This document shows, one piece after another, positions 1 to 7,113 of a stretch of DNA of 39,233 nucleotides (position 1 is the stretch's first letter; every line of letters starts with the position of its first letter). The position numbers and the translations under genes are program-made. This DNA is from an uncultured Bacteroidales bacterium (GTDB lineage: Bacteria > Bacteroidota > Bacteroidia > Bacteroidales > F082), in NCBI GenBank assembly GCA_947303335.1, contig CAMYYB010000019.1:1-39233 (forward strand). The letters are read 5' to 3'. The notes under the pieces are model-generated. The model did no database searches. It worked only from the letters and a program-made list of their open reading frames with translations, and was not told where the DNA came from.

Positions 1-855
1 GGTGACTCGAATTTAAGTTCCAGGAAACAAGCTGCAGAGTGGTTGGTTGATATCTGCAAAGCACAGGGGAGAGACAACGAGATCCTTGACTATGCCAGCT
101 TCTTGGTGCCTTTTGCCAACCAAGGAGAAAACCAAAGCGAAATAAAATCTCAATTAACAGAGTTATACAAGACCTTTGACCGGAACAGATTGGAGAGACA
201 GCACTATAAACAAACCATAAAATATGCCAAACTAACATTGGAAGTCATCTCGGGAATGCTTGTCGTGATACTGGCAACAAGCCTGTTGTACCATAAAAAC
301 AAGAAGCACAAGCAGCATCTTGAGACCTTGATTGAATCTGAACGCCAGACCCATAAAATGCAGCAGGCTGCCCTCTCGGGGCGCTTAAGACGGAGCAATG
401 AGGAGCTACGCGATGTTTCGAACCGATTGGAACAAATGTTGGCGAAAGATGCTCTTTCAGAATCTGAGCTTTCTGACGACTATAGTGCTTTTGTAAACGC
501 TCCTGTCTGCCTTTACATTGTCGAACTTACCCATAAGCAACAATTCAAGTCAAAAATGGACTACCTTGTTTATAAGAGCTATGCGCTCAACAGGGATCAA
601 CTGTTGGCCTTGCGCAATGCGGCCAAACAAAACCTGCCACGGTTTATTTCGAACATCCACAAGCAATACCCCGGTTTAACCGACAGCGACATGGATTATT
701 GCTGCCTTATCCTGCTTGGCTTAAATGAAGCTGACATTTCCGCACTGTTGCAAAAGGCCTATACTACGGTTTGCGACCGATGCAGAAAAATCAGTCGCAT
801 TATCGGGACAACGGACAGCCTGTACCACACCCTGCACAGCATGCTTTCCGTATAG
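1..855 (+). CDS. Membrane-anchored HTH regulator, C-terminal part (5' end outside window)
   Basis: The frame is open from base 1 to the TAG at 853-855, so the gene starts outside the window; the first start-like codon is only an internal TTG at 43. The visible order is a short helical stretch, one transmembrane helix near bases 235-295, a charged coiled coil (about 300-460), and a C-terminal region whose pattern (YPGLTDSDMDYCCLILLGL, then a helix with VCDRCRKISRIIG) resembles the LuxR-like helix-turn-helix tail of Bacteroidota regulators. Those proteins normally have TPR repeats in the periplasm, a membrane helix, a coiled coil and a cytoplasmic DNA-binding domain; the TPR part would lie upstream. 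The target is unknown. The family is recognised from layout and the HTH-like tail only. Confidence 0.7.
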   Translation, partial: GDSNLSSRKQAAEWLVDICKAQGRDNEILDYASFLVPFANQGENQSEIKSQLTELYKTFDRNRLERQHYKQTIKYAKLTLEVISGMLVVILATSLLYHKNKKHKQHLETLIESERQTHKMQQAALSGRLRRSNEELRDVSNRLEQMLAKDALSESELSDDYSAFVNAPVCLYIVELTHKQQFKSKMDYLVYKSYALNRDQLLALRNAAKQNLPRFISNIHKQYPGLTDSDMDYCCLILLGLNEADISALLQKAYTTVCDRCRKISRIIGTTDSLYHTLHSMLSV

Positions 856-917
856 CTATCCGATTGTTAATCAAGACGTAGACCAAAAAACCCGTACCTT
901 TTCGTACCATTTTTTCC

Positions 918-949
918 TTGACAGACATCTTGATGCCATTGTATTTTTG
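918..949 (+). promoter_or_regulatory. Bacteroidota-type promoter for the lipoprotein pair
   Basis: A -7 box TATTTTTG lies at 942-949 and a -33 TTG at 918-920, 21 bases apart, which fits the Bacteroidota consensus (TTG, 19-21 bases, TAnnTTTG). The expected transcript start is about 20 bases before the ATG at 977. A purine-rich AGAAAGGA at 961-968 lies shortly before that ATG. Confidence 0.65.
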
Positions 950-976
950 CAGTCGAACTTTAGAAAGGAATAAAAA

Positions 977-1546
977 ATGGAAATTATTAAAAATGGAATT
1001 CGACTGATTATTACGATTGTTTTTATCTCTTTGTTTCTGCATTCTTGTGTTATGGATAGGGTGTATTATTACAATGTGAAAAATAATGCTGATTATACTA
1101 TAACCGTATCACAATTGTATAAAATGCAACTTCAAGGGCATGAACATCTTTACCCAGATACAACACTTCCACAAGAAGCCGAATTCTATCCGTGGAATAC
1201 TGCCAATATTGGTCAATATGCAATGGTTTGGGAACAGAGACAGAAACTCGAAACAATCATGGAAAGGGAGTGTGTTGATACCATTTGTGTATTTGTTTTC
1301 AAAACCGAACAAGTTCAACATTACGATTGGGACAGCATAGGTTCTAATTATTTGATATTGCAACGTTACGATTTAAGTCCCGCTGATGTCGATTTATTAT
1401 ATGACAAATTGTGTTTCCCTCCTTCAGAAGCAATGAAAAACATCCACATGTGGCCGCCATACGGCACTTATGACGAGAGCGGCAATATTATAAGAAACAA
1501 AAAAGAAACAAGTTATGGCTCTTCCACAGGCAACACATTATGGTAA
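977..1546 (+). CDS. Putative lipoprotein, unknown function
   Basis: This 189-residue protein starts at ATG 977, supported by the upstream promoter and a purine-rich AAGGA. Residues 1-24 are a lipoprotein signal peptide: charged start, hydrophobic core, and the lipobox FLHSC with Cys 24 as the predicted lipidated residue. The rest has many Tyr and Trp residues and no repeat or catalytic motif that I recognise; the tail is polar (SYGSSTGNTLW). A second small lipoprotein follows after a short gap, so the two are probably cotranscribed. It would sit on the inner or outer membrane facing the periplasm or the surface. I do not recognise the family. Confidence 0.75.
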   Translation: MEIIKNGIRLIITIVFISLFLHSCVMDRVYYYNVKNNADYTITVSQLYKMQLQGHEHLYPDTTLPQEAEFYPWNTANIGQYAMVWEQRQKLETIMERECVDTICVFVFKTEQVQHYDWDSIGSNYLILQRYDLSPADVDLLYDKLCFPPSEAMKNIHMWPPYGTYDESGNIIRNKKETSYGSSTGNTLW

Positions 1547-1592
1547 ACTTTCAAAACACTAAACAAATGAACAGAAATTTAAGACAGTCCTG

Positions 1593-2102
1593 ATGACAGC
1601 AGTAGCAATCCTTCTGTTTGGAGGATGTGATAAATTGTTCAAGGACGATGAATTGACTATGACTAAAACACCCTATACTGGGAATGAGTTGCGTATTGAC
1701 GGCTATTACTATCAAATGAGTTCTGTTGATGGTTCCTTTGACGACACCTACTTTCTGTATAGAGATGGTATAGTTTTGAGTTGTGGAGGAACACCGTTGG
1801 AAGAATCGCCATTTGATTTCATGGAGCGACTCCTTAATGGTCAAAATGTAACATACCAAAAGGAAAAAAGTGGTTGGGGAGTGTTTAATATACAAGATAG
1901 CACTATCGCTATTGAAAGATGGTATCCTCTAGAAGGAGGACTGCCTGCAGGTCTTTCAGAAGGAGTCATACTGAATGACACGACTTTTCTAATTACCTCT
2001 TTGACACGAATGAAAACGGGAGAGGTCTATGAAAGAAATGACTTGTACCATTTCCACGCCTTTTCCCCCAAGCCCGACAGCACCAACACCTTTATTCCCT
2101 GA
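1593..2102 (+). CDS. Putative lipoprotein with apparent frameshift in its signal peptide
   Basis: The open frame from ATG 1593 encodes 169 residues and begins MTAVAILLFGGCDKLF, which has a lipobox (LFGGC) but no positive N-terminus. An ATG at 1567 in another frame begins MNRN and stops at 1591-1593. Adding one A in the A-run at 1576-1578 joins ATG 1567 to the long frame and gives MNRKFKTVLMTAVAILLFGGC, a normal lipoprotein signal peptide beginning 20 bases after the previous stop. The original start was therefore probably 1567, and a base has been lost in a homopolymer, either as a real mutation or as a sequencing or assembly error. The mature part is acidic and unrecognised. The gene sits in one transcript with the lipoprotein before it. 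Confidence 0.7.
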   Translation: MTAVAILLFGGCDKLFKDDELTMTKTPYTGNELRIDGYYYQMSSVDGSFDDTYFLYRDGIVLSCGGTPLEESPFDFMERLLNGQNVTYQKEKSGWGVFNIQDSTIAIERWYPLEGGLPAGLSEGVILNDTTFLITSLTRMKTGEVYERNDLYHFHAFSPKPDSTNTFIP

Positions 2103-2108
2103 CAACTT

Positions 2109-2141
2109 CGGTTTGGGCGGGCACTTGACCCGCCCAAACCG
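2109..2141 (+). terminator. Perfect 13-bp hairpin after the lipoprotein pair
   Basis: CGGTTTGGGCGGG (2109-2121) and CCCGCCCAAACCG (2129-2141) are exact reverse complements around the 7-base loop CACTTGA. The hairpin starts 7 bases after the stop at 2102. No T-run follows, so it may act as a 3'-end stabiliser, a weak terminator or a dispersed palindromic repeat. Confidence 0.55.
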
Positions 2142-2226
2142 CAAATTGCATATCTGCCGGGACAGGCTTTGCAGCATTAGAATGATAAAAATGCATCCAA
2201 ACCCTTCACATTTAACAAAATTGTAC

Positions 2227-2234
2227 TATCTTTG
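2227..2234 (+). promoter_or_regulatory. -7 promoter box for the Rpn-type nuclease gene
   Basis: TATCTTTG matches the Bacteroidota -7 consensus and lies 26 bases before the ATG at 2261. The -33 position is weak (TTCACA near 2205). A promoter directly before the gene suggests it is an independent transcription unit. Confidence 0.5.
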
Positions 2235-2260
2235 CCAACGGAATCAAACACATAAAGGTT

Positions 2261-3217
2261 ATGTACGACGACAAGAAATACATACGGTTCGACTGGGCGG
2301 CCAAGAGCATCCTGCGTGACAAGGCCAACTTCGCCGTATTCGAGGGGCTGATGACCGTTCTCATCGGCGAACCAATCAAGATTGTCGAGATACTGGAGAG
2401 CGAGAGCAACCAGGACTACGAGCGCGACAAGTTCAACCGCGTCGACATCAAGGCGCGCAACAGCAAGGACGAGATCATCCTGGTGGAGATACAGCAGACG
2501 CGCGAGCTGTACTACCTCGAGCGCATCCTTTACGGCGTGGCCAAGACCATCACCGAGCACGTGGCCTTGGGCGAGAAGTACGACCAAGTCAAGAAGGTGT
2601 ATTCCATCAACATCATCTACTTCGACCTCGGCAAGGGCAAGGACTACCTGTACCACGGCACAACCACCTTCCGTGGCGTGAACACAGGCGACGTGCTGAA
2701 AATCACCACCAAGGACAAGGAGGCCATCCGCATGAGGACACCAGAGGAAATCTTCCCCGAGTATTTCCTCATCCGCGTGAACATGTTCAACGAGAAGGCC
2801 AGGACCCACCTCGAGGAATGGCTCGACTACCTGAAGAACGACCGCATCAGGGAGGACACCACCGCCCCGGGGCTGCAGGAGGCTCGGAAGAAGCTGCAGT
2901 ACATGAAGATGGACCCGAAGGAGCGGAAAGCCTACGAGCGTCACATGGAGAACCTGATGTATCAGGACAGCGTGTTTGACGCTGCTCACCTCGAAGGATG
3001 GGAAGAAGGAAGGGCTAAAGGAATGGCCGAAGGAAGAGCTGAAGGTAAAGCCGAAGGAAGGGCCGAAGGTATAGCTGAAGGAAGAGCTGAAGGTAGAGCC
3101 GAAGGAAAGCTTGAGAATCAAAGAGAGATAGCCGCCCGCATGAAGCAGATGAAACTCAGCCTTGAGGCTATATGTCAGGCCACAGGCCTGGACAAGGCAG
3201 AGGTTGAGCGGCTTTGA
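2261..3217 (+). CDS. Rpn-family PD-(D/E)XK nuclease / putative transposase
   Basis: This 318-residue protein fits the Rpn / PDDEXK_2 family, often labelled recombination-promoting nuclease or putative transposase. Residues 1-80 hold the nuclease core: FDWAAKSILRDKANF at the N-terminus, then Asp 62 in RVDI and Glu 76/Gln 78 in VEIQ. The E-x-Q form is usual in this family in place of E-x-K. The central region (FPEYFLIRVNMFN, EWLDYLKN) is typical of full-length members. The tail (about residues 245-285) is a run of EGRAEG-like units, followed by a helix ending in LDKAEVERL. Family members make DNA breaks and promote RecA-independent recombination; a transposition role is unproven. Codons are richer in C and G than in the lipoprotein genes before it. 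The gene has its own promoter and terminator, and a duplicated piece of porE begins directly after it. Confidence 0.85.
   Translation: MYDDKKYIRFDWAAKSILRDKANFAVFEGLMTVLIGEPIKIVEILESESNQDYERDKFNRVDIKARNSKDEIILVEIQQTRELYYLERILYGVAKTITEHVALGEKYDQVKKVYSINIIYFDLGKGKDYLYHGTTTFRGVNTGDVLKITTKDKEAIRMRTPEEIFPEYFLIRVNMFNEKARTHLEEWLDYLKNDRIREDTTAPGLQEARKKLQYMKMDPKERKAYERHMENLMYQDSVFDAAHLEGWEEGRAKGMAEGRAEGKAEGRAEGIAEGRAEGRAEGKLENQREIAARMKQMKLSLEAICQATGLDKAEVERL
3002..3111 (+). repeat. In-frame 12-base repeats encoding EGxA units
   Basis: About nine imperfect units of GAAGGNNNNGCN code for EGRA, EGKA and EGIA in the nuclease tail. The repeats are near-identical and in frame, so slippage by whole units would change tail length without breaking the protein. 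Confidence 0.8.
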
Positions 3218-3225
3218 TTGCTAAT

Positions 3226-3247
3226 CCACCGGAACGGAGGTTTTTTT
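3226..3247 (+). terminator. Short hairpin plus T7 after the Rpn-type gene
   Basis: CCACCG (3226-3231) pairs with CGGAGG (3235-3240) with one A-A mismatch around GAA, followed by seven Ts at 3241-3247. It begins 9 bases after the stop, which fits an intrinsic terminator. Confidence 0.5.
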
Positions 3248-3367
3248 GTAACTATGTCTATGAAAAGATACCTCCTGATTATCCTTTCGGCCTTGTTCAT
3301 CTTTATGAGCGGAGACCTCTACGCCCAACGCAGAAACCCCGCCAAGAACGCCGACCTCGCCTTCGGG
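3248..3367 (+). repeat. Duplicate copy of the porE 5' end (copy 1 of 2)
   Basis: These 120 bases match 3469-3588 at 117 positions (offset 221). The three differences cluster early, in codons for the signal peptide. The shared part covers the start codon, the whole signal peptide and about 15 residues of mature PorE. The match ends abruptly after CTTCGGG; the sequence after that is unrelated to porE. Confidence 0.95.
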
Positions 3368-3466
3368 TCGACTTTCTTTGTTTTTTCAACAATCTGCAGC
3401 TGCGAAGAGAAATTTGTTGTACTTTTGTCCGACAATAAAATCACGCTTGTAGCGTTTACGAAATAA
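3254..3466 (+). pseudogene. Truncated porE copy / short signal-peptide ORF
   Basis: ATG 3254 opens a 70-residue frame. Residues 1-38 are the PorE signal peptide and first mature residues (ending NADLAFG); the next 32 residues are unrelated, and the frame stops at TAA 3464-3466, eight bases before the porE ATG at 3475. It is best read as a broken 5' fragment left by a duplication or recombination event. A made peptide would be exported and end soon after, and translation of this frame could affect initiation of porE just downstream. No ORF of this kind is expected in the family. Confidence 0.7.
3420..3427 (+). promoter_or_regulatory. -7 promoter box for the porE-purM operon
   Basis: TACTTTTG matches the TAnnTTTG consensus and lies 47 bases before the porE ATG. 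It is inside the unique 101 bases between the two porE 5' copies, so it serves only the intact gene. I found no convincing -33 element. Confidence 0.5.
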
Positions 3467-3474
3467 GAGTAACT

Positions 3475-5940
3475 ATGTCTATGAAAAGATACATTCTGAT
3501 CATCCTTTCGGCCTTGTTCATCTTTATGAGCGGAGACCTCTACGCCCAACGCAGAAACCCCGCCAAGAACGCCGACCTCGCCTTCGGGCGCAAACAATAC
3601 ACCGAAGCCGCCGACCGCTACAAGAAAGCCTACCGCAAGGTGCGCCGTAACAAGAAGGAAGAACGCAACCGCATCAACTTCCAGTTAGGCGAATGCTACC
3701 GCCTCATCGGCCTCACCAAACGCGCCGAGCCTTACTACAAGCGCTTGGTGAAAACGGAATATCCCAACACCCATCCCGAGGTCTACCTCTATCTGGCCGA
3801 GACCTACAAGATGAACGAGAAATACAAGGAAGCCATCGAGATGTACGGCATCTATGCGGAAAAAGTCCCCGATGACCCGCGAGGGCCTTTAGGCGTGGAA
3901 ACCACCTCGCAAATCCAAGAATGGTTAGAGAATCCCTCAAAATATGAGCTCACGCCGCTGAAGAAAATCAACTCCACCAAAGACTCAGACTATTGCGCCA
4001 CATGGCTCAGCAACAACTACAACGAAATCATCTTCACCTCCAATCGCGATGCCTCCACCGGCAAGGAGAAAGACGGCATCACGGGACAGGAGTTTGCCGA
4101 CTTCTTCACCTCGAAGCAAGACCGCAAGGGCGAATGGAGCACCCCGGTATTGGCTGACGAAAGCGAGTCGCTGAACACGACAGCCAGCGAAGGCACGCCC
4201 TTCATGAACTCGAAATACAACAAGATGTACTTCACCCGCTGCCTGAGTGATGCCCACAAGAAAAACGGCTGCCAGATTATGGTGGCAGGCAAGAGCGGCG
4301 GTGCCTTTTCAGACCCCCGCCCCGTTGAAATCGCCGGTGTCGACACCTTAGATATAGTAGGTCACCCTACCCTAACGAACGACGAGCTGGTCATCTACTT
4401 CGCCGCTGAACGCAAAGGCGGTTTCGGAGGCAACGACATCTGGGTTGCCATGCGCGACAACACCACGGAAGCGTTCCGCCACCCCTTCAATCTGGGCGAG
4501 AGAATCAACACGTCTGGCAACGAGGTGTTTCCCTTCCTGAGGTACGACACCGTGCTGTACTTCGCCTCCGACGGACACGGCGGCATGGGCGGGCTGGATA
4601 TCTTTGTCAGCTCAATGGACACTGCCGGCGAGTGGGGCACGCCCCGCAACCTGAAACACCCCATCAACTCGATTGGCGACGACTTCGGCATCGTGTTCCA
4701 TCCCACTGAGGAGCGCGGCTTCATCTCCTCCAATCGCGGCAACAGCAGAGGCTTGGACAACATCTATTACTTTGAAGAGCCGCCCATCCTCTTCACTTTC
4801 TCAGGTACCGTCAAAGACGCCAAGACCAAGCAGCTGGTCAGCAACGCCGCTGTACGTCTCATAGGCAGCGACGGCTCCAACATGATGACCCGCACCAACG
4901 ACAAGGGTTATTTCAACTTCAGCGACAGCCAAATCAACAAGAACACCACCTACGACATTACCGTCGACAAGGATAACTACTTCACCCTCACTGCGCAAGA
5001 GACCACCATCGGATTGGAGTTCAGCAAGGACTTCGAGAAGGAGTACGACCTTGAGCCCATCCCACAGGAGCCCATCATGCTGCCCGACATCCTCTACGAT
5101 TTGGGCAAATGGGACCTGAAGCCCCAGTTTGAAGACTCGCTGCAAGGCCTGATTGAGACCCTGCAGGTCAACCCGACCATCACCATCGAGCTGGCTTCGC
5201 ATACCGATGCCCGCGACACCGACGAACGCAACGACATCCTGTCGCAGAAACGTGCCCAAAGCGTCGTCGACTACCTTATTATAAGAGGCATCGACCCGCT
5301 GCGCCTGACGGCAAAGGGCTATGGTGAGAGAGTGCCCCGCACCATACAGAACGACATCACCGTGAAAGGCTACACCTTCAAGGCCGGCACACGCCTCACT
5401 GAGGACTTCATCAACAAGCTGCCCAACACCGAGGTGAAGGAAGCCGCCCACCAGATGAACCGCCGCACCGAGTTCCGCATCCTGAGCAAAGACTACGTGC
5501 CGCGCACCGAAATCAAGGAAGGCAGCACCGTCAACATCGCCGTCAACCCGCAGGAAGAGCAGACCGAGATGTTCACCGTCACCCCAAAAGGCTACTTCAC
5601 CTTCTTCGGCATCGTGGACGGCTACAAGGAGCCTTTCACCTACAGCCAGAACGCCGACTTCTGCGTTTCCGAAAGCCGTGCCTTGGACCTCTTGAAAGAC
5701 AACCGCATCACCGCTGATGACTTCAAGGGTGATGTGGACAAGATTCTCACCACCGGCGGCATCCAAGACGGAGCCATCGTAGTCATCAAGGAGGTGCGCA
5801 TCGCAGGACGCTCACTCTACAACGTGGAATGCAAGGTCGTCAAGAAGATGATTGAGCAATGGGTCATCGGACAAAAGGATATGAAGCAACTCGGCAACTT
5901 CGAGTTTGATACAAAGGATAAAAAGTTAAAGTTCAAATAA
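3475..5940 (+). CDS. porE: PorE-like T9SS component (TPR, beta-propeller, CRD, OmpA domains)
   Basis: This 821-residue protein has the layout of PorE, the periplasmic T9SS component thought to hold the secretion ring to peptidoglycan. In order: signal peptide (1-25, ending DLYAQ; ATG 3481 is an alternative start), TPR helices (about 30-140), a PD40/WD40-like beta-propeller (about 150-435, with repeated IIFTSNRD, MYFTRC, VIYFAAERKGGFGGNDIW and LYFASDGHGGMGGLDIF blades), a carboxypeptidase regulatory-like domain (about 440-520, FSGTVKDAKTKQLVSNAAV), and an OmpA domain (about 535-695) with the peptidoglycan-binding Asp 578 and Arg 593. About 130 further residues follow the OmpA domain with no recognised fold. 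The stop overlaps the purM start (TAATG). No Cys follows the signal peptide as a lipobox. Its presence fits the many T9SS cargo proteins in this window. Confidence 0.85.
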   Translation: MSMKRYILIILSALFIFMSGDLYAQRRNPAKNADLAFGRKQYTEAADRYKKAYRKVRRNKKEERNRINFQLGECYRLIGLTKRAEPYYKRLVKTEYPNTHPEVYLYLAETYKMNEKYKEAIEMYGIYAEKVPDDPRGPLGVETTSQIQEWLENPSKYELTPLKKINSTKDSDYCATWLSNNYNEIIFTSNRDASTGKEKDGITGQEFADFFTSKQDRKGEWSTPVLADESESLNTTASEGTPFMNSKYNKMYFTRCLSDAHKKNGCQIMVAGKSGGAFSDPRPVEIAGVDTLDIVGHPTLTNDELVIYFAAERKGGFGGNDIWVAMRDNTTEAFRHPFNLGERINTSGNEVFPFLRYDTVLYFASDGHGGMGGLDIFVSSMDTAGEWGTPRNLKHPINSIGDDFGIVFHPTEERGFISSNRGNSRGLDNIYYFEEPPILFTFSGTVKDAKTKQLVSNAAVRLIGSDGSNMMTRTNDKGYFNFSDSQINKNTTYDITVDKDNYFTLTAQETTIGLEFSKDFEKEYDLEPIPQEPIMLPDILYDLGKWDLKPQFEDSLQGLIETLQVNPTITIELASHTDARDTDERNDILSQKRAQSVVDYLIIRGIDPLRLTAKGYGERVPRTIQNDITVKGYTFKAGTRLTEDFINKLPNTEVKEAAHQMNRRTEFRILSKDYVPRTEIKEGSTVNIAVNPQEEQTEMFTVTPKGYFTFFGIVDGYKEPFTYSQNADFCVSESRALDLLKDNRITADDFKGDVDKILTTGGIQDGAIVVIKEVRIAGRSLYNVECKVVKKMIEQWVIGQKDMKQLGNFEFDTKDKKLKFK

Positions 5941-7100
5941 TGGACAATCGATATAGTCAACGCGGCGTCTCCGCAGAAAAGGAAGACATCCACAACGCCA
6001 TCAAGAACCTCGACAAAGGGCTCTACCCTAACGCATTCTGCAAAATCATCCCCGACATCCTCGGTGGCGACCCAAACTATTGCAATATCATGCATGCCGA
6101 CGGTGCCGGGACGAAGTCGTCACTCGCTTACCTTTATTGGAAAGAGACCGGCGACATGAGCGTTTGGGAAGGTGTGGCGCAAGATGCTATCGTGATGAAC
6201 ACCGACGACCTGATTTGCGTGGGTGCCACTGACAATATGCTCCTCTCCTCCACCATCGGACGCAACAAGAGCCTGATACCCGGCGAGGTGATTTCCGCTT
6301 TAATTAACGGGACAGAGCATTTTCTACAGAAACTCCGCAACTTGGGTATCGGCATCTACCTCACTGGTGGTGAGACTGCCGATGTAGGCGATTTGGTACG
6401 TACCGTCATTGTGGACAGCACCGTGACAACAAGACTCAAACGCGAGGAGGTGATTGAAAACAACCTCCAGCCCGGCGATGTCATCGTGGCCTTCGCTTCC
6501 TACGGACAAGCTACCTACGAGGACAGCTACAATGGTGGCATGGGCAGCAACGGCCTCACCTCAGCACGCCACGATATGCTGAACCATTACCTTGCCGAGA
6601 AATACGACGAGAGCTATGACCACAGCATCCCTGAAGATCTGGTGTATTCCGGTCCACACAAACTGACTGACCCCACCGAGATTCCAGGCGTAGACGTTGG
6701 CAAGCTCATCCTCTCACCCACCCGTACCTACGCCCCGCTGATGATTCCGATTCTGAAAGAGTTCCGCAAGCAGATTCACGGCATCATCCATTGCAGCGGC
6801 GGTGCCCAGACCAAGGTGCTGCACTTTGTTGACAAGTTCCATATTGTAAAGGACAACATGATGGCCTTGCCACCACTCTTCCGCATGATTCAAACCGCTT
6901 CCGGCACCGACTGGCACGAGATGTACAAGGTCTTCAACATGGGTCACCGCTTGGAAATCTACACCAATGAAAAAGCCGCCAACGAGATGATTGCCATTGC
7001 CAAGCAGTTCAATATTGAAAGTCAAATCATAGGACACGTAGAGGCATCGGACGTGAAACGGTTGACGATTAGGAGTGAGTTTGGAGAGTTTGTGTATTGA
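5940..7100 (+). CDS. purM: Phosphoribosylformylglycinamidine cyclo-ligase (AIR synthetase)
   Basis: This 386-residue cytoplasmic enzyme closes FGAM to AIR using ATP, the fifth step of purine synthesis. The PurM signature is seen from the N-terminus (YSQRGVSAEKEDI), through the nucleotide-binding strand HADGAGTKSS, the QDAIVMNTDDLICVGA block, LTGGETADVGD, and the C-terminal half with GLTSARHDML, HCSGGAQTK and NMGHRLEI. The length is slightly above that of E. coli PurM and fits the longer Bacteroidota form. The ATG overlaps the porE stop by one base, so translation is probably coupled. A nuclease gene begins 13 bases after its stop and separates it from prfA and pyrF. Confidence 0.95.
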   Translation: MDNRYSQRGVSAEKEDIHNAIKNLDKGLYPNAFCKIIPDILGGDPNYCNIMHADGAGTKSSLAYLYWKETGDMSVWEGVAQDAIVMNTDDLICVGATDNMLLSSTIGRNKSLIPGEVISALINGTEHFLQKLRNLGIGIYLTGGETADVGDLVRTVIVDSTVTTRLKREEVIENNLQPGDVIVAFASYGQATYEDSYNGGMGSNGLTSARHDMLNHYLAEKYDESYDHSIPEDLVYSGPHKLTDPTEIPGVDVGKLILSPTRTYAPLMIPILKEFRKQIHGIIHCSGGAQTKVLHFVDKFHIVKDNMMALPPLFRMIQTASGTDWHEMYKVFNMGHRLEIYTNEKAANEMIAIAKQFNIESQIIGHVEASDVKRLTIRSEFGEFVY

Positions 7101-7113
7101 TTCTGCAAAAGGC

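Noticed and set aside
3002-3111. Possible CRISPR or minisatellite
   Set aside because: There are no unique spacers; the repeats are 12 bases, contiguous, in frame and part of a known kind of tail.
2177-3121. Long antisense open frame (314 residues) over the Rpn-type gene
   Set aside because: It mirrors the G/C-rich codons of a well-supported gene, its product is low-complexity (Val/Leu/Phe/Ser-rich), and it has no family motif.
2261-3217. Calling the Rpn-type gene an insertion sequence
   Set aside because: I see no terminal inverted repeats or target duplication around it; transposition of this family is not established.
4801-5766. Antisense open frame of 321 residues inside porE
   Set aside because: It is a shadow of the OmpA and C-terminal coding region with no motif and no start context.
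7075-7113. GTG 7075 as start of the DUF1016 gene
   Set aside because: It would overlap purM and add 13 residues that read as the shifted purM end; ATG 7114 gives a normal N-terminus.
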